Shown here: positions 1 to 9,170 of the stretch, in pieces
Layout of the letters: each line of letters starts with the position of its first letter
How positions within the stretch are numbered: position 1 is the stretch's first letter
Assembly (NCBI GenBank): GCA_964611145.1
Contig: CAZSYM010000006.1
Location: forward strand, 28,903 to 92,902
Source of the DNA: WFQV01 sp964611145
Lineage (GTDB): Bacteria; Bacteroidota; Ignavibacteria; Ignavibacteriales; Melioribacteraceae
Direction of reading: 5' to 3'
DNA: 64,000 nucleotides
Notes under the pieces: generated by a model
Databases searched by the model: none
Seen by the model: only the letters and a program-made list of their open reading frames with translations
What the model was told of the DNA's origin: nothing
Translations under genes and position numbers: made by a program

Positions 1-972
1 ACCAATGATAAGAAATTCGAGGAGCTAAAAGAAAGAGTCGAAAAGCAGTTGAAAGAAATTCAAGAGAAGAACGAGAAAAAGCTGGAAGAGATGCGTGTTA
101 CGGTGGACGAAAAACTGCACGACACTTTGGAAAAACGTCTTGGCGAGTCTTTCAAATTGGTCAGTGAAAGATTGGAACAAGTGCATAAAGGCTTGGGCGA
201 TATGCAGGAGCTTGCTCGCGGCGTGGGGGATTTGAAAAATATGCTAACGAATGTAAAAACCCGCGGTACGTGGGGTGAAGTTCAATTGTTGAATTTAATA
301 GAACAAATATTAACGCCTGAGCAATACGAGACTAATGTGCAGACGAAAAAAGGAAGCGCCGAGAGAGTCGAGCTTGCCGTTAAATTACCGGGTAAGGATA
401 AGGAGGCGAGCGAAACCGTGTGGTTGCCTATAGATGCAAAATTTCCGGTGGAGGATTATCAACGTTTGCAAGATGCTCAGGAAAAAGGTGAAATGGAAGC
501 TATCAACGAGGCTTTCCGAGGAATCGAAAGAAGGATAAAAGAAGAGGCGCGGAAAATTTCCGATAAGTATTTGAATCCGCCGAAAACAACGGATTTTGCA
601 ATAATGTTTCTGCCGATTGAAGGATTGTATGCCGAAGCATTGAGAATAAGAGGCTTGGCGGAATTTGTACAACGTGAGTATCGGGTTGTACTGGCGGGAC
701 CTACAACGCTTTCCGCTCTTTTGAATAGTTTGCAGATGGGATTCCGCACCTTGGCGATTGAGAAACGCTCGAGTGAGGTTTGGAAAATTCTTAGCGCCGT
801 CAAAACGGAATTCGGGAAATTCGGAGAGGTCCTGGACAAAACCAAGAAAAAACTTCAAGAGGCAAGCAATACAATCGATGCTGCCGCTACACGAACGCGG
901 GTGATCGAAAGGAAATTGAGGGACGTAGAAGAATTGCCCGCGGGAGATTCCGAGAAATTATTGGAAGATTAA
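1..972 (+). CDS. rmuC: DNA recombination protein RmuC, 5' end cut off by the window
   Basis: The reading frame is open from base 1, so the true start lies outside; 323 residues are visible. RmuC proteins are thought to limit recombination between inverted repeats and carry a PD-(D/E)XK-like nuclease core after a long coiled coil. The first ~60 visible residues are charged coiled coil, followed by the RmuC core with TRGTWGEVQL, then LPIDAKFPVEDY and FLPIEGLYAEAL, all typical of the family. The N-terminal membrane anchor is missing because of truncation. The stop codon overlaps the stop of the convergent potassium-channel gene. Family assignment is firm; the cellular role is known only genetically in other bacteria. 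Confidence 0.93.
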   Translation, partial: TNDKKFEELKERVEKQLKEIQEKNEKKLEEMRVTVDEKLHDTLEKRLGESFKLVSERLEQVHKGLGDMQELARGVGDLKNMLTNVKTRGTWGEVQLLNLIEQILTPEQYETNVQTKKGSAERVELAVKLPGKDKEASETVWLPIDAKFPVEDYQRLQDAQEKGEMEAINEAFRGIERRIKEEARKISDKYLNPPKTTDFAIMFLPIEGLYAEALRIRGLAEFVQREYRVVLAGPTTLSALLNSLQMGFRTLAIEKRSSEVWKILSAVKTEFGKFGEVLDKTKKKLQEASNTIDAAATRTRVIERKLRDVEELPAGDSEKLLED

Positions 973-1970
973 CCGCCCAGGCAGTATTTGTCCAGTTTTG
1001 CCAGACTTTCCTTGTCGCCTATGGCAATAAGCTTGTCGTTTGCTTTTAATACCACATTGCTTCTGGGATTGTAGATAAATTCTCCGTTTTCGCGGTGAAT
1101 GGCGACGATGATTACGTTCAATTCCTCCCGGAGATTGGATTCGGAAATGCGTTTCCCTGCCAAAGGAGAACTTTCGGCGATTGTTACTTCCTCGAGATTT
1201 ATTAAATGTTCTTTGCTTCGGGCAATTCCGTCGATAAAATCCATTACACCCGGTTTCATCAGAAGGTAAAGCATTCTGGAACCGCCTAAATCGTAGGGGT
1301 TGACCACTCTGTTCGCTCCCGCTTTTAGTAGTTTACCGTAGCTTCTTTCTTCTGTAGCTCTTGCCACGATAAATAATTTCGGGTTTAATTCCCGTGCGGA
1401 GAGTACGGTAAAAACGTTTTCCGAATCGGATTGCAAAACGGCTACCAAGCCTTTCGCTCGTTTTATACCTGCTTTTAATAGCGCTTCGTCGTTTGTGGCG
1501 TCGCCTTCGACGTAAAGGATACCGCTTTCGGATAGTAATTGGATTACCTCCGAATCATTTTCTACGACGACAAAAGGCAAATCATGTTCTTGCAAACCTT
1601 CGACTATTACTCTGCCCATTCTTCCGTAGCCGCATACTATATAATGATTTGAAACTTCGGAAAGTTTTTTTGCCATTTTTCTTCTCCTGAAAAATTGTCT
1701 TTCTATCAAAATTTGCACGCCTTTTCCCCCGATATAGGCGATGCTCATTATACCGGAGATTATTACGAATATCGTAAATATTCTTCCCGCGTTGGAAAGA
1801 GGTTTTACTTCGTGAAAACCTGTCGTGGACATTGAGATGATTGTCATATACACGGCATCCAAAAGCCCGAAATCGGGTTCTATCAGCTTGTAACCGATTG
1901 TTCCGATGGCGACGAGGAGAACGAGAATTGCCACGCCGAGCTTGAATTGTTTCAGGTTTTCTTTCTCCAT
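969..1970 (-). CDS. Two-TM potassium channel with cytoplasmic RCK (TrkA-N/TrkA-C) domains
   Basis: 333 residues. Membrane part: TM1 about 10-28, pore helix about 38-48, TM2 about 63-86. A Rossmann RCK-N domain starts at YIVCGYGRMGR (about 110-120) and a TrkA-C domain fills about 255-333. This is the MthK-type layout: a potassium-selective pore gated by ligand binding to an RCK ring. The selectivity filter is TTGFHE (residues 49-54) where classical channels have TVGYGD, so ion selectivity is less certain than the fold. Start ATG at 1970 has an AGG-type ribosome site. It converges on rmuC with overlapping stop codons (TTAA). Confidence 0.9.
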   Translation of the reverse strand: MEKENLKQFKLGVAILVLLVAIGTIGYKLIEPDFGLLDAVYMTIISMSTTGFHEVKPLSNAGRIFTIFVIISGIMSIAYIGGKGVQILIERQFFRRRKMAKKLSEVSNHYIVCGYGRMGRVIVEGLQEHDLPFVVVENDSEVIQLLSESGILYVEGDATNDEALLKAGIKRAKGLVAVLQSDSENVFTVLSARELNPKLFIVARATEERSYGKLLKAGANRVVNPYDLGGSRMLYLLMKPGVMDFIDGIARSKEHLINLEEVTIAESSPLAGKRISESNLREELNVIIVAIHRENGEFIYNPRSNVVLKANDKLIAIGDKESLAKLDKYCLGG

Positions 1971-2085
1971 TCCATACCTTTTCTTTTTAACCGTAGAAAA
2001 ATAAAACCTTATTTGATTAAGAACAATTTTTGTAATGTTTCTTTTTCGAGCATGAGAACGTAGAACAAAGTTTTGGCAATTGCAT

Positions 2086-2093
2086 TATATTTG
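2086..2093 (+). promoter_or_regulatory. Possible Bacteroidota-type -7 element (TATATTTG)
   Basis: TATATTTG matches the TAnnTTTG consensus and lies 35 bases ahead of the EamA transporter start. No TTG is seen at the expected -33 distance, so this is a weak call. Confidence 0.3.
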
Positions 2094-2128
2094 TTCCGTT
2101 AAATTTAAGAAAAAAGAAAGACGGTCAT

Positions 2129-3043
2129 TTGAAAATAGATTCTCCGATTTCGCTTTCTTCGCTTTTTGTAATGCTTGCCGCCTCGCTTTGGGGTGTGGAC
2201 GGCATACTTTTGCGTCCCGCTCTTTATACTTTACCTGTTCCACTTGTGGTTTTTATCGAAAGTGCGCTGGTGGCTTTGATACTCACACCGTTTTTCTATG
2301 CAAAATTAAAATCTCTGAAGAAATTAAAACCAAAGGACTGGCTGGCTTTTCTGGGAGTGGCTCTTTTCGGAGGTGCGATAGGAACAATGGCTATTACCAA
2401 GGCTTTGTTCTATGTCAATTATGTCAATCTCTCTATAGTTGTTTTTATTCAGAAATTGCAACCGCTCTTTGCCCTTACTCTTGCTTGGGTATTCCTTAAA
2501 GAACGGTTGCCCCTAAAATTTTTTCTTTGGGCTTTTGTTGCAATAGCAGGAACTTATTTGATGACTTTCGGTTTTTCCTTGCCGAATCTTGAGACGGGAG
2601 ATAAAACTTTATACGCCGCCCTTTTTGCACTTTTAGCCGCTTTTAGTTACGGCAGTTCCACCGTATTGAGCAAGCGAGCTCTTAGAAATGTGAGTTTTGA
2701 AATGGGGACGTATTTACGCTTTGCCATTTCGGCAATTTTGATGGCGTTCATTGCTTTCGGTAGCGGAAGCGTGGAAAGTGCTACAAAGATAACAACAATC
2801 CAAGCTGTGATTTTTCTTGTAATAGCGTTTACCACAGGCGGACCAGCCATTTTCCTTTATTATTACGGCTTGAAAAATATTTCCGCTTCCCTATCTACGA
2901 TTTTGGAGTTGGCTTTCCCTTTAACCGCGGTGGTTTTGGAGTACTTGGTTCACGGCAATATCCTTTCGCTTATACAATGGTTCGGTGTGGCGCTTCTCCT
3001 TCTCGGTATGTTTATGATTACTCGCATAAAACCGGCGGTTTAG
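2129..3043 (+). CDS. EamA/DMT-family transporter
   Basis: 304 residues, almost entirely hydrophobic, with about ten transmembrane helices in two EamA repeats (roughly 8-145 and 160-300). The second repeat contains the usual AFSYGSSTVLSKRAL entry and ends with VLEYLVHGN and LIQWFGVALLLLGMFM. These drug/metabolite transporters usually export small metabolites or amino acids; the substrate cannot be read from sequence. The start used is TTG at 2129; no better ATG lies upstream in frame and the ribosome site is weak (AAGAAAGACGG). It stands alone, divergent from the channel gene and convergent with the OmpA-type gene 17 bases downstream. Confidence 0.9.
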   Translation: MKIDSPISLSSLFVMLAASLWGVDGILLRPALYTLPVPLVVFIESALVALILTPFFYAKLKSLKKLKPKDWLAFLGVALFGGAIGTMAITKALFYVNYVNLSIVVFIQKLQPLFALTLAWVFLKERLPLKFFLWAFVAIAGTYLMTFGFSLPNLETGDKTLYAALFALLAAFSYGSSTVLSKRALRNVSFEMGTYLRFAISAILMAFIAFGSGSVESATKITTIQAVIFLVIAFTTGGPAIFLYYYGLKNISASLSTILELAFPLTAVVLEYLVHGNILSLIQWFGVALLLLGMFMITRIKPAV

Positions 3044-3060
3044 CCCGCGCAAGGGGTCCT

Positions 3061-5043
3061 TCAATCTCGCACTATCGTGACTTCTACCCTTTTGTTTGCT
3101 TCGCGCCCTTTTTTAGTGCGATTGCTTGCAATCGGTAAAGCGGGTCCCATCCCGAAAATTTTGATTTTCCCGGGTAGAATGTTCGAATGTTTTACAAGGT
3201 AATCCTTTATGATAGCGGCTCGTTTTAGGGATAATTTTTCGTTAAAACGTTTCGAGCCGATATTGTCGGTGAAACAGCGAATTTCCATTTTCTTAATATT
3301 GTAGTGATTTAGATATTTCAACAGCTTGTCTAAAATTGTCTTCCCTTTTCTGTTGAGGTAAATTTGTCCCGGAGGGTATTTAATGCCGACAAGTCTTATA
3401 ACCGTAGTTTTGCCGCGAGAAAGAAAAACGGCTTCTTCGGGAGTGAATATTTCTTCCGGAGGGACGTATTGGGGAGCTGTTTTTTCTTTGGGTTTCTTTT
3501 TTTCAATATTCGGAATGTTAGCGTGAGATTGAACAGCGGGTTTTAATATTCGATTCAGAACAATTTCCTCCGCGGAAACTTTTCCGTTTTCGATTTTCGA
3601 AACTATTTCCGCAATTTTCATACTGCGCAGAGCGGTCGTTTCTATTTTGTTTGCTATTTTGGCTATTTCGCTCAGACTGTAATTTTTCTTTCCGATTTCT
3701 TTTTTAGCAAAGTCCAGCAGTTCTTTGCTTTGTGCGAAAAGTTTCGGTGAGTATTTTTCGGCTTCCGCTTCTTTTGCGCGAGCCAATGCTTTCATGGCGC
3801 TGTACAAAGCGGTTGTCCGTGTGATACTTTTTGCCGGGATTGTTACGGTTGGAAGGGAATTATGAAGGATAAATTCGTCTTCCCATGTCTTATCCCCTTT
3901 TTGCACTTCGGCTATTATTTCGGCAACTTCCCGTGCCGTTTCGGCTTCTTGTTTCGCTTGTATAATTAAGTCGATTGCCTTGTTAAGATTTGCCGCGGAT
4001 TCAATCAGCATGTTTTGTGCTATTCCCAAGTCTTCTATGCTTTTCTTCAATGTATTTGGGGCATATTTCTCGGCTCCGGCGTCCTTTGCCAATTTGATTT
4101 GAAGCTTGGCATCTTTAGTAAGCAGTTTTTTTCTTGCACTGTTCCATGCATAGCCATATTTGAAAGTGGCTTTTACCGCATAGGTTTCGGCTTCGGAGAT
4201 GTTGTTGTCGAAAAAGTTCTCTGTGGCTTCGTTTAAAAGCTCTTCCGCCTTTTGCCAGTTTTTGGAGGCATAAATTTCCGCTTGGGAAATTTGAGCTTTA
4301 CGTCGTGTTTGTAGGACGTCGGGGAATTTCCTTCCGAATTCTTCCGCTTTCTCCCGGGCTTTTTCGAAATGTCTCGCTGCTTCGATTAGGGTGCGTTGTA
4401 TTTCGGCTAAATTTTCTTCTTCCTCAATCATCTCCAAGGCTTCCGTGTAAAGCTCCCATCCGTCGTTGAATTCTTCCGGTGCTATAACGTCGGCATCGGC
4501 ATTGTAAGCTTGTAGGAGAGGTTGCCATTTGTAAATTAGTTCGTTTGCCTTTTGTGCGTAAGCAATCGCATCTTTATAATTTATTTCTATTTTGGGAACC
4601 ATGGAAAGAGCGTTTTCAATTTCGCCGTCGTTGAACCTTTCCACGGCATCGGCGAAATTTTCTTCCGCCGTTTCCCAAGCCGTACTTGCCAATAAATCGG
4701 CATTTAAGCCGAAAGCCTTTTGTCTTAGTTTTAGCACGGTATCAAAAGCCTTGCGTCTTTCCGAAAGTGGAGTTTGAATTTCGTTCAGTATTTCCATGCA
4801 TTTTTTTAGATTGTCAATCGCTTCCGCGCTTGTTCCGCTTTCTTTGTTGATTTCCACCGCATTGTCGAAAAATTCCTCCGCTTCGGAAAATTTTTCCGGC
4901 AGAAGGAGGTTCGCAAAATTTGTCCTTGCTTCATAAAGAGCTTTTCCCGCTTCAGTGTAAAGAGATTTGAAATTTTGCTGTGCGTTTGAAACGAACACAA
5001 TGCACAAAAGGAAAAGCAGAATCGTGTTTATCTTTTTGCTCAT
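3061..5043 (-). CDS. Secreted helical-repeat protein with C-terminal OmpA peptidoglycan-binding domain
   Basis: 660 residues. Signal peptide (about 1-21, ending SNAQ) is followed by roughly 500 residues of charged alpha-helix made of irregular Ala/Glu/Lys repeats resembling TPR-like or spectrin-like hairpins. The last ~105 residues are an OmpA domain: FTDNIGSKRFNEKLS with the ligand-binding Asp near 593, and GREANKRVEV with Arg near 652. This predicts a periplasmic protein anchored non-covalently to peptidoglycan. Its ATG overlaps the stop of the upstream repeat-protein gene by four bases (ATGA), so it is the last gene of the envelope cluster 3061-10712. The helical part has no function I can name. 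Confidence 0.85.
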   Translation of the reverse strand: MSKKINTILLFLLCIVFVSNAQQNFKSLYTEAGKALYEARTNFANLLLPEKFSEAEEFFDNAVEINKESGTSAEAIDNLKKCMEILNEIQTPLSERRKAFDTVLKLRQKAFGLNADLLASTAWETAEENFADAVERFNDGEIENALSMVPKIEINYKDAIAYAQKANELIYKWQPLLQAYNADADVIAPEEFNDGWELYTEALEMIEEEENLAEIQRTLIEAARHFEKAREKAEEFGRKFPDVLQTRRKAQISQAEIYASKNWQKAEELLNEATENFFDNNISEAETYAVKATFKYGYAWNSARKKLLTKDAKLQIKLAKDAGAEKYAPNTLKKSIEDLGIAQNMLIESAANLNKAIDLIIQAKQEAETAREVAEIIAEVQKGDKTWEDEFILHNSLPTVTIPAKSITRTTALYSAMKALARAKEAEAEKYSPKLFAQSKELLDFAKKEIGKKNYSLSEIAKIANKIETTALRSMKIAEIVSKIENGKVSAEEIVLNRILKPAVQSHANIPNIEKKKPKEKTAPQYVPPEEIFTPEEAVFLSRGKTTVIRLVGIKYPPGQIYLNRKGKTILDKLLKYLNHYNIKKMEIRCFTDNIGSKRFNEKLSLKRAAIIKDYLVKHSNILPGKIKIFGMGPALPIASNRTKKGREANKRVEVTIVRD

Positions 5044-6323
5044 GGTTTAATCCCCGTTGAATCTTGATGAACGGATTCGAAGCTTTGTTCTTTTAGTATT
5101 TCTCTTGAGCGTGCGCTCACGGTGAAAAGTATTTTTGTCAGGGTGTCGTTTTCGAAGCGATAAACGGAAATCATGAAATTGTATTTGGCGCTGTCGAGAA
5201 CCGTATCTGCAGGAGGAATTGTAACGGCATAAGCATCGTTGAGAGTGTTTGAGGAGACGTCGAACATATCTGTCGAATCGATCATTTGATAATCCTCCGA
5301 GTCCGGAGGTAGAACAAAAACTTTGGCAAAAATCGAGAACGTGTTTTGTCGATCCACATTCACGTCGAAGTGCAAATGGCGGGAGCTGGTAAAGCCGTCT
5401 TTGTCCACGTCAATGTAGTCCGACCACCAAACGCTATCGATTGAAAAATGATAAGTGTCTTCTTCTTCCGTTTCGAACTTTACCCGATTGAGCTCTGGAG
5501 TATTGTTGTTATCCGCAATTCCCACAAGAGTTGTTCTATCGAGGGAGGCTACTTTGTATAATTCGATGCGGAAGTCGTATTCACCATGTTCCAAGTCATT
5601 AGGGCTAAAGCCGACGGGAACGGAAACGGTATCGTTCGCCGAGGAGTTCGTAATGGAGAAAGCCAAATCCGCCAAAGGATTTTGCAAAGGATAGTTAAGA
5701 GAATCCGAAGGTTTCATGTAAACTTTTGCTTTCATGGAGCTTGTTATATCCGCGTCGTTGTTAGCGTCAATAACAAGGAAGGCGTTTTTCCAATAGCCGT
5801 CCTGGTCGTAATCGCATTGCTTTTGCCAGTAAATTTTCATGGAATAATTGTTGTCGCTTTCCGACGGCTCGAAGGCGTTATTGCACAGGACGATACTGTC
5901 TTGTTTTCCCGTCGCGGCTTCCAGTCGGGACTTCCCCGCTTCGACGATTTCTATCTTAAATTCATAAAGACCGCGGGGTAATTCCTTGTGGGGTTTGCCA
6001 ATGGATACGGAGAGGATGTTCGGTATGTTGTTCCCCTGTGCAACGCTCTTTTCGGAGTAAGCATAGAAAGAAAAATCGCTGGCTTCTTTTAATTTGTAAA
6101 AGACTCGGGCTATAATATCCCGTGAGACGTTTTCCTTCAGGCGCACGTCGAAATAGAGTTTTCGATAAGAAGTATAGCCGTCGCCGTTTGCATCGATGGA
6201 ATCCGCCCACCAGACGGAATCGATGGAATATGTATAATCCGGTTCTTCCTCGACGGTTTTACATTTTTGCGAAAGTAAAATCAACAAAACTGTTAAAGCT
6301 CCGAAAACGATTTTTCTAAGCAC
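5040..6323 (-). CDS. Exported protein with three W-x-D-x-D-x-DG repeats
   Basis: 427 residues, start GTG at 6323 with AAGGAGA eight bases ahead. A hydrophobic signal runs to about residue 19; Cys21 (LSQKC) sits where a lipoprotein Cys would be, but the lipobox is not canonical. Three units of about 130 residues follow, beginning near 34, 161 and 294. Each opens with a Trp pair or IYW, then an acidic loop: DSIDANGDG, DYDQDGYW, DYIDVDKDG. These look like calcium loops of the DxDxDG kind; repeats 1 and 3 are nearly alike (IDSVWW, then TS.R.L.FDV). The rest of each unit looks like a beta-sandwich. Family not recognised; extracellular or periplasmic calcium binding is inference. Confidence 0.75.
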   Translation of the reverse strand: MLRKIVFGALTVLLILLSQKCKTVEEEPDYTYSIDSVWWADSIDANGDGYTSYRKLYFDVRLKENVSRDIIARVFYKLKEASDFSFYAYSEKSVAQGNNIPNILSVSIGKPHKELPRGLYEFKIEIVEAGKSRLEAATGKQDSIVLCNNAFEPSESDNNYSMKIYWQKQCDYDQDGYWKNAFLVIDANNDADITSSMKAKVYMKPSDSLNYPLQNPLADLAFSITNSSANDTVSVPVGFSPNDLEHGEYDFRIELYKVASLDRTTLVGIADNNNTPELNRVKFETEEEDTYHFSIDSVWWSDYIDVDKDGFTSSRHLHFDVNVDRQNTFSIFAKVFVLPPDSEDYQMIDSTDMFDVSSNTLNDAYAVTIPPADTVLDSAKYNFMISVYRFENDTLTKILFTVSARSREILKEQSFESVHQDSTGIKP

Positions 6324-6343
6324 TTTTTATTTCTCCTTAATTT

Positions 6344-8050
6344 TTATTTCATGCTTTTTTCGGCAGGAAATCTGTTTTGTATGGGAACTTGTTCCAATGG
6401 TATTTCTTTGTAATGCATTTCGGGATGATAATTCTTGCCTTGTATTTTTGCCTGTTGAGCGTTGAAGGAAAGGCAAACATCGAATCCAAAATCGCCTATA
6501 CCGATGGAGAAACAAAGTTTGAAGGAACCATCCGAGGCAATTTTGCAAGAACCGTGAATGGTAAAGCTCGCGGTGAGCGTGCCAACTTTTATGTCCAGGC
6601 TTGCCTTACCGCTCATTGTAAAATTACCCTCGAAGCTTACCACTCCGTCCCGATGTGCCAGTGTTACATCCACGCCCAATTGAAAGCTAAGGGAGAGTGC
6701 TTTATAGGAGGCTGAAAAACCTGCTTTTGCATAGCCGGTAAGAGCAAAATTTCCGTTCATTTCGACCGTTCCTTTCATCCCTATGTGGCTAAAACCGGCA
6801 AGCACCACTTCGCCCTCGAAATTCATTATAGTGGGGTCCAAGTAAAGATAAACATGTCCCATATCAATAGAGAAGTCGTTGGGAAGGTTCAATTTGCTTT
6901 CGAACTTAAATCCCATTTTCCAATCCGAAAGCTCGTTTCCTATCGAACCGTAGAATACTTCTTTCGTTTGATAAGGGGCGAGGTAATCGAGAAAATCATA
7001 ATCCTTTGTTATTATTGATTTGAGAAAATCGCTAACGCTCATAGGCGGGTCTTCTCTTATGCCTGCGAATTTTAGTAGGGTCTTCCCGCTTCTGTCCATT
7101 GCAAAGACGAGCGTGGCTTGCCCCAATACCACCTCGATGCCCATCCAATCAAGCGCCTCGTTGTCAAAATTGACTTGCCCGTTCAATCCCAAGGCGAAAT
7201 CAGAGTTTCTTCCTTCGAAGAAATTTTTAGCGTCGTCCATTTCGTCGGAAGTGAATTTTAAAACTCCCTCGGCGGATACGGAAACCGGATAATCTCCGAT
7301 TGGGATCGTGCCGCTCAAATAAATGTTGCCGTAAAAGCCTTCTATCGGCATCTTTTTAAGCGATACGAGAGGGGAAAAAGGAATAAGTCCCTGTGCCGAG
7401 AATGCAAAACCTACATCGGATAAATCTCCGAGCTTTGTCCCCTCAATATCGCCGGAGGCGAAGAAATAAGGATCGGTCGGGTCAATCGCTATTTTCTTTA
7501 TGTTTTCCAGTTTCGAGGAAGAAATGTTTATGGGAAAAGGATTCGGATTCTCGTAATAGAAATAATAACGGTCTTCATTGACAGGCCAGTTGAAACTTTC
7601 GGTTTCGAACTCGCTTCCCTTTTTTAATCCGATTGGCATTGCAATCATTTCGGGGAAGTTTAGATATTGGAAAAAGCCTTCCTGTGGAATGTTCAATACC
7701 GCGTAACCTCTGAAATTGTTAAATATATTATCACCGCTATTGCCCGAGTTTATTAGTTCGAAGTCGCCATTGCTAAGTCGAATATCGCCGTATTTTGAGT
7801 TTTCCACGAATAGGGCGCCTTTGATTCTAACCAGACTATCGGTTTCGGAGGCGATGTTCTCTTTATTGGCTTTTAAGATTAGCGCATTGGTCCCTGTGCC
7901 CAATTGAAATTGCGGTGCATCGGGTTGCAACGGTTTTGCCTGGAACGGATCAATCGGTTCGACGAAATTTTCCTTCGTGCAACCGGCAAAAAATAAAAGA
8001 GGAGCAATGAGAAAAATCAAAACTAATATGTTTTTTGATTTAGCGGACAT
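6344..8050 (-). CDS. Large beta-rich SPII lipoprotein of unknown function
   Basis: 568 residues. The N terminus has a clear lipobox, LLFFAGC with Cys24, so it is a lipoprotein. The mature chain is rich in beta-strand patterns. From about residue 240 to 520 it contains many alternating hydrophobic strands with Gly turns (for example FALTGYAKAGFSASYKALS, then GVVSFEGNFTMSGKASLDI), suggesting a long beta-solenoid or a beta-sheet of repeating hairpins. Ribosome site AAGGAAA lies before ATG 8050. It is 10 bases downstream of the SH3/barrel gene and 20 bases upstream of the repeat-protein gene, so probably co-transcribed. I do not recognise a family. Confidence 0.75.
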   Translation of the reverse strand: MSAKSKNILVLIFLIAPLLFFAGCTKENFVEPIDPFQAKPLQPDAPQFQLGTGTNALILKANKENIASETDSLVRIKGALFVENSKYGDIRLSNGDFELINSGNSGDNIFNNFRGYAVLNIPQEGFFQYLNFPEMIAMPIGLKKGSEFETESFNWPVNEDRYYFYYENPNPFPINISSSKLENIKKIAIDPTDPYFFASGDIEGTKLGDLSDVGFAFSAQGLIPFSPLVSLKKMPIEGFYGNIYLSGTIPIGDYPVSVSAEGVLKFTSDEMDDAKNFFEGRNSDFALGLNGQVNFDNEALDWMGIEVVLGQATLVFAMDRSGKTLLKFAGIREDPPMSVSDFLKSIITKDYDFLDYLAPYQTKEVFYGSIGNELSDWKMGFKFESKLNLPNDFSIDMGHVYLYLDPTIMNFEGEVVLAGFSHIGMKGTVEMNGNFALTGYAKAGFSASYKALSLSFQLGVDVTLAHRDGVVSFEGNFTMSGKASLDIKVGTLTASFTIHGSCKIASDGSFKLCFSIGIGDFGFDVCLSFNAQQAKIQGKNYHPEMHYKEIPLEQVPIQNRFPAEKSMK

Positions 8051-8060
8051 TTTTATTTCC

Positions 8061-9140
8061 TTAAATTTTAATTCTATATCCTAAAAACACGTTTAATTGA
8101 TTTGAGCCCGGGAAAAGTTTGTACTGATTGGAGAAATCGCCGGGTTTCGGTTCTTCCCCGAAGACAGCAGTTTTGGGAGTATTCCAAAATAGATATTGAG
8201 CGCCGAGCAGAAAATTCGAAAAGTTTATTGAAAAACCTCCCCCGGCGCCGTAGGCGAATCCGCTTGTTTTTAAAAGAGGGAAATACTTGGTTAGCTGAGG
8301 ATATTTCGTGTTTTGAAAACTTCCGAACCAGTACCCTGCGGCAACTGTACCGAAAAATTCAAGATGCGAATTGAAAATGGAAAGGAAATTTAAATTTGTG
8401 AAGAGATAAGCGAAGTCGGTTTTAAGAATGTACGTTTTTAAGTGGGATTGTCCTATTGTTAGCCCTATGCCTGGGGAGAACAGCCATGAAGCCTTGTCGT
8501 AAATTATAAAAGCGCCGAAGGGATTTTTAAGGTTTTCCATATTTTTTTCGTAGGGAATGCTGAGAGGCGCATAAAATATGCCGATGCTCAAACGTCTTTC
8601 GTTTCCTCCCAGTGCTATTGCCGAACGTTTGACAAAACCGTAATACGGATAAAGGGTTTTTAGCCATAATCCTTGACGCATGTCATTTTCTAAAAGAATC
8701 AACACGGGATCGTCTTCCTTGAGAAACCCTACGGTTTCCGAAGCGTTAAACGGTGAGGCTTTGACAAATGAAAATTCGTTTGTGCATATGCCTATCGCTG
8801 TTTTCCACTCGGGGATTTCTTCCGGCTTGTTTCCAAAGCGAACGTCGAGGGCTCGTTTTTCTTTCGGTGATATTAAGGATTTTGTTTGAACATAACCTTG
8901 CTGCGGAAAAACAATTCTTTCCCAGCCGAAGGGGAGGGGAAGTCGTTGGTCTCGAACGATTAAAATTTTGTCCCTGTAATAAACAAATCCTTTTGTCTTG
9001 GCTCCTTCCTCCGGCGCCGAAAGGACGGCAACTTTTCCGGCGGAGACGTACATTTCAAAAACTTTCCAATGGGAGTTCTGAGCAAGGAGAATGGAGAAAT
9101 TCAAAAGGAAAAAAACACCTAACTTGTTAACAAGGCGCAT
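8061..9140 (-). CDS. Exported protein: two SH3-like domains plus C-terminal outer-membrane barrel segment
   Basis: 359 residues with a signal peptide ending near LLAQN (about 21). Two bacterial SH3-like units follow: about 28-95 (AVLSAPEEGAKTKGFVYYRD, then WERIVFPQQGYVQTKSL) and about 118-178 (VKASPFNASETVGFL, then LWLKTLYPYYGFVKRS). Residues 185-359 alternate polar and hydrophobic strands and end in LNVFLGYRIKI, as outer-membrane beta-barrel proteins do. This suggests a barrel with periplasmic SH3 modules that could touch peptidoglycan. It lies 30 bases after the esterase and 10 bases before the lipoprotein. Specific function unknown. Confidence 0.75.
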   Translation of the reverse strand: MRLVNKLGVFFLLNFSILLAQNSHWKVFEMYVSAGKVAVLSAPEEGAKTKGFVYYRDKILIVRDQRLPLPFGWERIVFPQQGYVQTKSLISPKEKRALDVRFGNKPEEIPEWKTAIGICTNEFSFVKASPFNASETVGFLKEDDPVLILLENDMRQGLWLKTLYPYYGFVKRSAIALGGNERRLSIGIFYAPLSIPYEKNMENLKNPFGAFIIYDKASWLFSPGIGLTIGQSHLKTYILKTDFAYLFTNLNFLSIFNSHLEFFGTVAAGYWFGSFQNTKYPQLTKYFPLLKTSGFAYGAGGGFSINFSNFLLGAQYLFWNTPKTAVFGEEPKPGDFSNQYKLFPGSNQLNVFLGYRIKI

Positions 9141-9170
9141 TATTTACCCCAAGATTATTTTAATTTCTGT

